Below are positions 47,001 through 57,000 of a stretch of 64,000 nucleotides of DNA, piece after piece. This DNA is from Klebsormidium nitens (Eukaryota > Streptophyta > Klebsormidiophyceae > Klebsormidiales > Klebsormidiaceae), in NCBI GenBank assembly GCA_000708835.1, contig DF237214.1, forward strand, positions 54,629 through 118,628, read 5' to 3'. The translations under genes and the position numbers were made by a program. The notes beneath the pieces are model-generated. The model made no database searches. It was not told the origin of the DNA and saw only the letters and a program-made list of their open reading frames with translations. Every line of letters begins with the position of its first letter. Position 1 is the first letter of the stretch.

Positions 47001-50000
47001 ACTCCGAAAGGGTGGAGCAAAAAAAAGGTTATGAGTCGTTGTTGCTGATGCTCCGCGTTCAAAAGCAGGAATCGCTGAGCTCAAAGAAGACCGCATTCTT
47101 TTTGCAAAAAGTAGACTCAGTGATTGTTCGCCTTGGTTCTGCAGGTGTTGACGCACGGGTTCGTGCTCGACGAGCGGGGCCTCAAGATGAGCAAGAGTCT
47201 GGGAAATGTGATCGACCCACGGCTAGTGATCAATGGTGGAAAGAACCAGAAGACGGAGCCGGCTTACGGAGCGGACGTCCTTAGAGTGAGTCTTTCTGTC
47301 TTATATAGTCATCCGTCCCGGCAGCTGTTCGGATATACCTGCTAGCGATCGCATCTCAAGAACCAGATGATTTGTCTCCGGGGATGATGTAGAGTTGCTT
47401 ACGACTTAGCGTGCTTTCTGTGCATTTCACAATAGTTCCTTGAGTATCCCTCTGCGGAAGAGCCGCCGACGGCGCATCCGCGTTCTTTATAACAAGCAAA
47501 CAGTTCCTCGTGTATCTTCACTAGAGTAAGAGAACAGGGGAAAGGAAAAAGTGAAACGATAGTAAGAAAGGGAGCCCGCTTGTCTAATTCTGACCCCAAG
47601 CCAGCCTTACGTGGGCTTTTAGCCGTGGACGTCGAGCGCCGTTTTACTACGCCTTTAGTTCTGCGTGAAACCGTGACACACAAAGCAAGCAAGTTATCTC
47701 TCTGCCGTTGACGTCGTCCCTGCTTACATAGTCTCGCTGTTTACACTCTGCAGCTGTGGGTGTCGAGCGTCGACTACACGGGAGATGTGCTGATTGGCCC
47801 GGGGATCGTCCGGCAAATGTCGGACACCTACCGCAAGTTCCGGGGCACCCTGCGCTACCTGCTCGGGAACCTCTTCGACTTCGACGTGAGTTGTGGTCGG
47901 GTGCTTTCTCTCATGTCCGCTTTGTGAGCTTCAGGGTCGTAGCAGCCTTTGAGACAACGTATGCTTGAATCGAGCATCTCGCTCTGCTGATGTTTGGTCG
48001 ACGGCATCAGCACCTGGAGGAAAGCGAATTCATATCTGTCTAGAGGGCCATTCAAAGACAAACGTCGGTAATATGTGCGATACCGTTTTTTTCGGATTCC
48101 GGTGAAAGCTTTAAGCCGATTTCTGGGGAAGCGGTTCGGGGCTTTGGGGTCCATCGGGTCTCGACCCGTTCTCGTGAGACTTGCATTGCACAGTTCGGTA
48201 GCCACTAGTCCTGGACCTGTTGAACTAAACAGAATTACCTTGCGAATACGGTTACAAGACACCAGGAAGAGAGGCACCAGACAACGCGCAGGCGGCTGAA
48301 AAGGGCTGTCATTCTCGGCGCCGCCCTCATATCCCTATTGGATTCGTAACCAAAACCCTGATCGACATCCAGATTGGTCAGCATGTTAATCAGCATCAGC
48401 CTTGCCTTAAGTTTTACCCTTGATCTCATGCGCAGTCAAGCATAGATGCGCTTCCGTACTCGTCTCTCCTCGCGGTGGACCGGTACACGGTGTCCTGACC
48501 TTTGCCGTAACCTTAATTATAACCTCTCCGTACTATAACCACGAACCATAACCTGACCCTAAACCTGAATCCCCGTGCAGCCGACCAAAGATGTTTTGCC
48601 GTACTCGTCCCTCCCCGCGGTGGACCGCTACACGCTGGCCAAGCTGGCGGGCGTGATGGGCGAGGTGCGCGAGAGCTACGAGAAGTACCAGTTCTACCGC
48701 TTCTACCAACTCGTGCAGCGGTTCATGGTCGTCGACCTCTCCAACTTCTACTTCGACATCTGCAAGTGAGCGCCTCTTTCTGACAATCCCGTCTTTTGGT
48801 CTCATACAAACTTAGTTCTACATATTGTTGCGAGTGCTCTCTGTAACACCTCTTTAACTTATACTTCGACATCTGCAAGTGAGCGCGCTTTGACCTGACG
48901 GTGCCCTCTTCAGTGACTTCCGCATCTTTTGGATAAAATCAAATCCTGTCCTTCTTCCAACTTCAACTTCAAACTTTCTTTACTACAACAATGTCGTCAG
49001 GACGGTGTTCCACGACAGTCGACGAAGTCGGGCGGCTTGTACTTTCTTTTACTCCCTGCTCAAAGCTCCGCAAGTGAGCGTACTCTTCTGCGATGATGAC
49101 TTCATGCCCTAGTCCCCTGGACTATTTCTCATTTCGTCGCGTGCGGTCCTTGGTAACTTCTTACAAACGACTTTGACGATTGCAATCCTATATCTGAAAC
49201 TTGTTCTTCCAGGGACCGACTCTACATCGACTCCCCCGACGGTTTCTCCCGCCGCGCCGCCCAGACCGTCCTCTCGTCGACCCTCCTCTGTCTAGTTCGC
49301 GCAATCGCCCCGGTGCTGCCCCACATGGCCGAGGACGCGTGGCAGAACCTGCCCCATAAGATCGAGACACGTGGCGGCGTAGCAGAGACGGTGTTCGAGG
49401 CGGGCTGGCCGGAGGTCGAGGAGGAGTGGCGGACGTTCTCGGAGGAGGACAGTGCGTTCTGGGCTAAGCTGCTGCTGGTAAGACTTTGCAGAAAAGTAAG
49501 AGAAGAATCTGTGTGGTGGGTAATTGTGCCGCATGAGTCGAAAGCGGATCCAGTGCAGTTGCCGCAGCACAGAAGTTTGGATTGGTTCATTTTAGCAAAG
49601 CCGTGAAACGCCATTCTTGGATGAGCACCGAAAGAGGGTTTCAAGGAGTTTCAGTGGGCTGCGAAATTTCCTTTTGCTCGAGGTGCTACACTTGATGTTC
49701 ACACTTGATGTTCACATGTTCACAGGGACTTCAAGATTGAGCACGGGCCATGTCCTGACTATTGGTGGAGCCCAAAACGAAACGAGTCCTTGTTCTTCTA
49801 CTCTTTTACAACGCTAATCAGCAATCCACGGGATGATGCAATCCGCCCTCACTCTTCCCGTCCATTCCGCAGATCCGGAACGAGGTCAACAAGGTCATCG
49901 AAGCCGCTCGGAATGCGAAGCTGATCGGGGCGTCCCTCGAGGCGAAGGCCATACTCTGCGCGACAGACCCGGCGGTCGCCGAGAAGCTGCGGGGAATGGC

Positions 50001-50989
50001 CGACGGGGCGCACCCAGTGGACCAGCTGCGGTACATGTTCATAACGTCACAGGTAAGGGAACGCGCACTTGCGTCTTAAAGCGGAACGTCGATCTGTTGA
50101 GGTTTACGGACAAGCGTCCGTTCTGGCTCATGTGGGTTGTACGTATTCTTGGTCTTGTTGAGACGTCGTGTATGTTGCTCGGGCCCTTGTCCTGCCGTTT
50201 GCTGGGCAGTATATAGACGCAGAGCGGGTGACGTAAGCAGGCGGCGTAGGGCCGAGGCACCGTGATTGTCTTGCTCAAGATAATTGGAACAGCGCAGGCT
50301 GCAACCTCTTGGTAGCTTGCGTTCCGTTACGAAGAAAACTAGAGGTTTGTGGAGCGAACTCCGTCTGCCAATGGCTCCGGCGGTTCGCTCGCATGATATT
50401 TAAAAATCAAAGCGAGCCACTAGGCGCGAACGCCTTCCAAACACAATTCGTCTCAGGCGCTTGAGATTCTGCATAGGAACGGCAGTTTCATCACGTGGAG
50501 GGAAACCGCGGACGGCAAATGCCCTTCTTCTTACAAATGCTGTTTCGCCCGCTGTCTTGTGATCGCCAATTTGCAACCCAGTCAGGCTTACGTGGTTAGC
50601 GGGCAGATGCTCGTGATATCCTCAGCCCATTATTATATCAGAGCTGTCACTGAAGCAGAACATGGATCTGGTGGAATAGGGATTTGACTGAAGCCCGAAC
50701 CCACGAAGCAACCTTACCTAGGTGTAACCACGTCACGCAGGTCGAAGTGTTAGACTCCCGGGAGGCCTTCGAAGCCCTCAACCCGGAGCACCGAAACACG
50801 GCAGACATCGAAGGGGTGGGCGAACTGTTGGTGGGCGTTGTGCGGGCGGACGGTGGGAAATGCGAGCGGTGTTGGAACTACTCGACGCTCGTTGGGAGCA
50901 GCGAGGCGCACCCAACGCTGTGCGAGCGGTGCGAACCGGTCATCGAGAAGCGGGGGGCGGAGAAACCATTGGAGGCAGTCGCTGCCTGA
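38095..50989 (+). CDS. OVA2: Isoleucyl-tRNA synthetase, plastid/mitochondrial type
   Basis: Class I synthetase that charges organellar tRNA-Ile. Nineteen exons: 38095-38217, 38770-38977, 39539-39792, 40287-40356, 41032-41144, 41725-41901, 42198-42348, 42642-42807, 43326-43548, 43813-44051, 44974-45194, 45528-45659, 46173-46321, 47145-47285, 47754-47885, 48581-48765, 49213-49477, 49873-50052 and 50741-50989 (TGA). All phases agree; the total is 3378 nt, 1125 aa. The first ~110 residues are Ala/Arg/Ser-rich with no early acidic residues, as in a transit peptide. Then come KYKDSVNLP, the HIGH motif (178-181), [13 protein letters not shown], editing-domain sequence ([27 protein letters not shown]), [12 protein letters not shown] and KMSKS (756-760). 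Four zinc-type cysteines lie at 1084, 1087, 1104 and 1107 ([12 protein letters not shown]). It is the bacterial-type enzyme of plant organelles. Several introns hold decayed exon copies. Confidence 0.96.
43121..43200 (+). repeat. Decayed copy of the 5' edge of IleRS exon 9
   Basis: The used acceptor edge is at 43326. A copy with CTGCAG and a KNLVP-coding counterpart of AKDLVPT has its edge at 43141, 185 bp upstream. Confidence 0.7.
44205..44935 (+). repeat. Five decayed copies of the 5' edge of IleRS exon 11
   Basis: The used acceptor edge is at 44974. Copies of the [16 protein letters not shown]-coding edge occur with edges at about 44216 and at 44373, 44523, 44679 and 44840 (spacing 157, 150, 156, 161, then 134 bp to the real exon). 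Four of the five keep a CAG acceptor preceded by pyrimidines. The 44523 copy is still open from FASVTG to VGQN and on to a possible donor. All lie upstream of the functional exon. Confidence 0.95.
46375..46740 (+). repeat. Four decayed copies of the 3' edge of IleRS exon 13
   Basis: The used donor edge is at 46321. Copies of the [12 protein letters not shown]-coding edge have donor edges at 46428, 46544, 46625 and about 46731 (spacing 107, 116, 81, 106 bp). The first three keep TCG|GTGAG donors; in the fourth the donor is decayed. All lie downstream of the functional exon. Confidence 0.93.
48431..48497 (+). repeat. Decayed copy of the 5' edge of IleRS exon 16
   Basis: It starts at an intact GCGCAG acceptor (edge 48436, 145 bp upstream of the used edge at 48581) and repeats the [13 protein letters not shown]-coding stretch nearly exactly. 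It then diverges into a stop. Confidence 0.9.
48855..49078 (+). repeat. Two decayed copies of the 3' edge of IleRS exon 16
   Basis: The used donor edge is at 48765. Copies of FDICK plus the GTGAGCG donor occur with edges at 48878 and 49073 (113 and 195 bp). The second copy is shorter and weaker. Confidence 0.8.
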
Positions 50990-53056
50990 GAATAAGGAAA
51001 GTGAAGTTTGCGGTAGAACGGTGGTGACTGGTATACCGGAGATTGCGTTTCTTTCTGACGCTGTGGCCCTTGCTTGACTTTAGGCGCCGAGCTGAGGGGC
51101 TGGCTTCCGGCCCCTGTACATGCTTTTGAGCATTTCTCCACACGTACGTTGTGTGGTGTGCAATCAAAAAATCCAAGCTGCTGGCTCTGGTTGCATATAT
51201 ATGTTCGATGCACGTGAAGCGAACGGCGATTTGAGTTGAGTGGATCAAAACTCAGTGAACTCTGACGTCCGGTGGTTGACACATATGTAACTTGCTCGTA
51301 GTGTCACAATTAGACAAGTGTTCCACAACCTGCTCGTTTTAGAGCTTCGTGCATTCTAGGCCTTCAATGGCGACCTCATTAGTACTCCATTTTTGCTTGA
51401 GCCGTGTGACAAATGGCATGCACGCGGTGTCAGTCATCGTATTCGAATCGTCCAGATGATTGCCTGGGAGTGACCGGAACTCAGCTAGCTGGCACTGAGC
51501 CCGTGATTACGGTGGTAAGGTAAAGTGCTCTGAAGTCGGACGCTTCCTTTTGTCGGACACCCCCTTTCTCGAAAGTCAGACATGCTCATTCCAAATCTCG
51601 GACAGGGGGGTCTGTGGCAGTTTCAGTGTAGTTCGGCCGTTACATGTTCATTGTCAACGGATTCAATGCTTTGCCTATAGAGGACCTTCAGCGGTTCTCC
51701 AAGGCCTCAATTTTCTCACTCTTAGTACAGTGTTTCGGGGGGTACACTGGACCCCGTGGAACCCTGTGATTAGCCGGCGGGACAGTTATGAAAAGGTTTT
51801 TTGTTGGAATATCCTGGTGCATGGTTGTTGACAGAAGTCCTTGCCAACACTTACATTGCCCCATCTTATACTGCCAATATCTAGGATTCCGCTGACAAAT
51901 ACCCTATAGTATAGCCTCGTGAAATATCAGTGTGTGCATGTTTCGAGAAGTGAAGTATTTGTTTAGCCAGAAGGCTTGGGATCATGCCAGGAGCACATCT
52001 GAAGCCTCCGTTTTACACTTTCTACATGGCCATCTGACGGCCAAAAAGATTGTTATTGAGCCTAGATGTACGAGAGTCGAAAAAGGGTGTCCGAGAAATG
52101 GAATTCGTCCGTTTTCGTGCTAGCTCGTTTGACGAGATAACTGGGTCAAAACTTTATTCGTCGTTTTTGACCATGCAGGTATTGAGTGGCAAGTAGCGCT
52201 TAGTACGATCATGTAGATTCCGACATTTTGTCAAGCACAAAAATGGCCATCTTTTGACCTTTGATTTCCTTGACCGCGCTTAGGTGTCCGAGAATTGGTG
52301 CTTTACCTCGCAAAGAGACGAGGTCAACGAGGTAGGCCTCATACGCCGGGTATCCTACTCGGCAGTGGCACCGGTTCGGTTGTGATACATATGACGCCAT
52401 AGGCACTCTTCCAATGAATGAAGTGCAACGGACTCCGCACGATTATTGTACGGACACATCCTTTAGTCGCTGAGCACCTGCCATCTGGCAATGAGGTTAC
52501 CGGTACGAATCCGGCTCCCGATTTGTGCGGACCACGAAATCGGAAAGAGCCGGGCCGGCCTGTCAGCATCGAAAGGACTCCCCCTGCGTCGCTTCAGAGC
52601 GTGGGTGCCGCAGTGACTGCGCCAGGAGCACTGCTGCCGGCTGCAATTTTCTTTGGACGATGAAGGGGCCTTGCAGGTTGCAGAACTAGATGCGCTTGTG
52701 GCAACAACAACATTCCTGAAATCCTATCTTCTCAACGGGTCCTCGACCAATCCTCTAGGATTTGATACGGCTATTCCTCTGGCCCGAACGCCCGCCATCA
52801 TGGCGAATGCCCGCTTCCTGGGGGACTCTTGGGCTCACCAACACGGATTCTGAGGCATCGCTTTGAGCAGCTGTTTTGTTGGAGATGAAGCAAACGCGAA
52901 AGGTGGCGGCTAGTGACTCGCAACATACTCTGGCTGGTGCATTTGAAGTGCGCTTACGTCTACACATCTAACCGCCCTTCAAGGAGACACTTGTGTGCCC
53001 GTGTTGGGCCTTTTCTCCGCATTATTGCTGGTCAAGCAGTATAGATACTGACAACG
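50990..53056. other. Intergenic, about 2.1 kb
   Basis: This is the 3' flank of IleRS and the promoter side of the kinase locus. Short open frames lack protein similarity, and no repeat or RNA gene is evident. Confidence 0.45.
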
Positions 53057-54037
53057 ATGGCAGTGGGAAGGGAGTCACCTTTTGCCATTCGGTTGGTCCT
53101 GAAGGGGTTGCTATTTGCAGTAATACTGGCCCTCGGTGTTGTGGGATTTGCCTGCAGCGCTGCCCGAGAATCAAAACTCCCTGGCGTCTACAGCAATGGA
53201 TCTGACCCTGACAAATCTGAGTGCGAGCTGGAGCGTGCTTTAGCACTTGTGGCACTTAGTGTGGCCTGCATAAGTTTGGCCTTGGGTCTGGGGCCTCTTG
53301 CGGTGGCTTCCATCAGCATACGGCGTCATCTCAAAGGAAGTTGGAGAGTTGGAGGCCTTGTACTGGCCTGTGTGTAAGTGAATGCTTCAAGCTTTTTCCA
53401 CGATCTTCAAGCGTTCAAAAACCATAATCCAATTAGCCTTCAGACATCTGGTTTGTACTCAGAGAAACAGGCACTCTGGAATACGGGACTCTGTTTGTAG
53501 ACTCTCTGGGATCAAGAGTCACAGGCACAATGACATGTTGAGCTGATGCTTTCTGCTTCATCAGATGCAAAGGTTGCTTGGACTGCTTATTGTGTGAATG
53601 GAGCAGAGTCAACTCAAAACTACGGGTCACGGTCGAAGAGAACGATGTTCAAGATTCTGTTTGGAGATTCATTCCCTTGTTCATGGATTGCATAATCAGT
53701 TTCAAACAGCTGAATGTGTGCCAAATATTGCTGTCAAGGGAGGCCCATCAGCAACCTATCCCTGAACTCGTCATTCAATATTTCTACAGCTTGTCTGTAG
53801 ACAAATTCGTCTCAAAGCCTGTTTGCTCAATCACATTAGGAACAATGTGAGGAGCCGAGTCTGTACGGGCCTCCTAGCTGCCGGTAGTTGTTTCTGGTTT
53901 TGAATCTTTATTTTTGCATTTGAGGCCACCTTTAGGCTTTGATGCTGAAAACTGGTTGCTTGATCTGTAGGGTGCTCCTCTTCTGGGTTGCAAGCATTGT
54001 GCTTGCGGGATTGGCCACAAAATCTGCAGACTATTAA
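53057..54037 (+). CDS. Multi-span membrane module resembling DUF1218 proteins, directly upstream of the kinase
   Basis: Exon 1 (53057-53373) starts at an ATG in good context and ends at a GTAAGT donor. Exon 2 starts at 53971 after CTGTAG. The phase-2 join gives a protein of 128 residues, stopping at TAA 54035-54037. It has hydrophobic segments LVLKGLLFAVILALGVVGFA, LVALSVACISLALGLGPLAV and VLLFWVASIVLAGLA. The arrangement, with an ARESK turn after the first span, recalls land-plant DUF1218 membrane proteins. The next ATG (54043, another frame) starts the kinase ORF, whose first residues ([10 protein letters not shown], then [20 protein letters not shown]) look like the missing fourth span. 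So this is either a separate small gene or the N-terminus of the kinase broken by a frame shift. Using GTGTAA at 53372 as donor would fuse the two in frame but lose the third span. Confidence 0.55.
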
Positions 54038-54042
54038 TATAC

Positions 54043-57000
54043 ATGTACGAAAGGGAGTACGTCTGTGTGTATAACAGCCGGAGTTGGAGTTGGAAACCCG
54101 GAGTTGGAGTTGCGGGGGGCATAGCATTGCTCATGGCTGGTCTGCTGCTATTTGGCATACATGCCTACCTACACGTTACCCTCAAGCGAACCGCAGATAA
54201 TGTTAGTCAGGATCGTTTAAGCATGAAGAACAATCCCGGTACAGACGAAGAATCAGGTATGCTTCGAACTGTTCTTCTCATTTTTTCCCGTAAGAAGAAG
54301 CTTTTTGTGCTCTCTTCTTCCCCCTTTTATAATGTGCCTCAATCCAGGTCGGTCGAGAATGGTGCTAACCTGCTCTAGTTGGTCAATGATTGATGACAAC
54401 CCTTGAAAGAGTCATGCTGATTTCTCTGAGATCTTAACTTTGGAGTCGGCCTCTCATCAACAAAAGCGATCTCATTGAATTGCGTTGAAAATTTTGAGGA
54501 AGGTTGTTGGAAGATTTTCGAGCAGTGGACACCTAAAGTGGACGAAAGGTAATTGTCACTTGCATGAGTGGGCCTTCATCTTGTTTGGCACTATTGCATT
54601 GGGGAGGTCTCTTTCCACACTCTTAAGAATTGACTCTTGATCACAGTCCAACGGTTTTCTGTTTTGCCCTAAGGATGAGTCGGTCACAACGTCACACCGC
54701 TTGGACGATAGAGAGGAAGCACGAACAAATCAGCTCTTTTGCCCAAGTGCATCACTTCTGGGTTGTATTAACATGGTATGTATCATTGAGAAATCCCTGG
54801 AAATACCAGCATACTTTGCAACGCTGGCCATGCTGACGTCATTTTATGAGACGATTCTTGGCAGGGCGTGCAAACCATGACAAGGACGGGAGCATCAAGG
54901 ACCTTTATGGTGACGACACTCGGGAGCCCCCTCCGCAACAGAAACAAAAGCGGCCCAAGCAGACAAGCGCGCCCCCCAGCGGGGATGCTTTTGCCTGGCC
55001 GGAGATGACCAACTCTCAGTCTGGCGTGGGGCAACAAAGAAGTGGCTCGCACTTTAGTAGTGGACGTAACAGTACGTCGTTTGCATCTGGGGGGACGCAA
55101 GGCACGGCCAGCGCGCCCCCTGCCCCAACTCCCGCCCCGTATGGGGTTATGGTGTTGAGTATTGCGGAGGTGGTGCAGTCAACTGAGAATTTCTCGACGA
55201 AGAACTTTCTGGGTAAGCTGTTGGACATCAACTTAAAAGTTTGACACTGTCTGAACAGCCCGCCTTTACCGTGTTGTCCTCAGCTTCTCACCTTTGTAAA
55301 GCTTTCAAGCTCTCTCGTCTGAATTTGAAGGTGCATCGCTGCCCCGTTCATATCAGTCCTTTCGAAAATCACTAACACGAAGCAAGACTGTTGATGTGTC
55401 ACACGGGGTATGAGACCACAATAACTCCCCCTCTTTTCGTTAGCACGGAAAGACACAGGATACGTCTCGTTACAAACAAGCCCGCTGTTATACATGTACT
55501 GCCATTCAGATTGCCTTCCGAGCATCTGGTCAAGGGATATATAGAAGGTCTCCAGGACATTCGCAATCTGTAACCCCCCAGATTTGATCAACCACAGTTC
55601 ACCTAGAGCCCTAGGACAAGTTTCCATGCATCAGGACACCAAATTGGGTCCTCCCTACACAATATTGGGCCGCGCTTTTGACTTGCCTCGACCGCCAGTT
55701 TGCTGACTCGCTATATAGAACAGTCGAACGCTGCTAAGCCTTAAAAAAGACTCGGCAGCTTTCAACGGTATGTTTTGAAGACTTCTCAAGACAGTCCGCC
55801 ACACACTCCAACACGTCTGCCAAGAACACCCGTTCCAGATCTTATCAACTTCCTTCGCTTAGGTCAAGGCGGGTTCTCAAACGTCTACCGGGGCATCCTA
55901 TCGGACGGCCGCACGGTTGCCGTCAAAAGGCTGCACTTCCACTCTCTCACCGGCGGCCAAGAGACGGCCGCCGGCGAGCGGGACTTCCAGGCAGAGGCGT
56001 CCATAATCGCCCGTGTGCATCATAGGCACTTGGTCCAACTGGTCGGTTTCTGTACCAACGCCCAGGAGCGGATCTTGGTGCTAGAGTATATGAAGAACGG
56101 GAGCCTGGCTGACAACTTGTACGGTGAGGGACTCGAAGGCCCTGATCGCCGCGGCGGAGAAAGCGGTGTCATGAAAATATGTGACTATGTACATACCCGT
56201 GGCGTAGCGCCAGGGTTTAAGTCTTTCCGTCAAACGGCGCTTCCTGAGCGCAAGCACATGTCTGTGTCTCATTTTGGGGGAGTACGGAAGTCTTCAGGAC
56301 ACTCAAGACAACATATGATGCACGAAAGCCCGTGACGAGAAGGGTGCTGAATATTTGAATCGGACCGTTCCGCCGATAGGCGGGTAAAGAAGCGGGTCCT
56401 CCAAACTTGCTTAAGATCGTTCGTATGGCCAATCCGCATAAATTGCATCATGGCACACCTTTTTGAGCTAGATAGAAAGTCGAGGTACCTGTTTTTGAGG
56501 GTTGGACCCGCGCCCCACGATCTTCCGTGCAAGGCCGACCTGACTTGGCATAGCAACCACTGCGCAGGTATTCGAGCGGCTTCCGTCATAAGTTGGCCTC
56601 AGCGATTGATCATTGCCATCGGAGCTGCGAAGGGGCTGGCGTACTTGCACGAAGACTGCCAGCCACGGATCGTTCACAGGTGAATTTAAGCTTCGATCTC
56701 CCTCGCCGAATGTCATCAGGACTGCCTTAGCAAATCGTTTCGTAGCTAGTCTATGCATCTGTTCGTACGGATATTCCTGTCGAAAGCTGCGAATGGTGTT
56801 CAAAATGCGCTTTTTAATTTGTCTCAAGACACTTGGAGTCGACGGACTTGCAAGCTTGCTAAAATCTATTTCCGCTTGGCTTGGATTGTCGATTCCCGTG
56901 GACGGAGTCTCCGCGAATTCCAGCCTTGGTTTAGGACAGGATTTGATTAGACGCCACGTCAACGGGCGCTCTCTCTTCCCTTTGCAGGGACATCAAAGCA

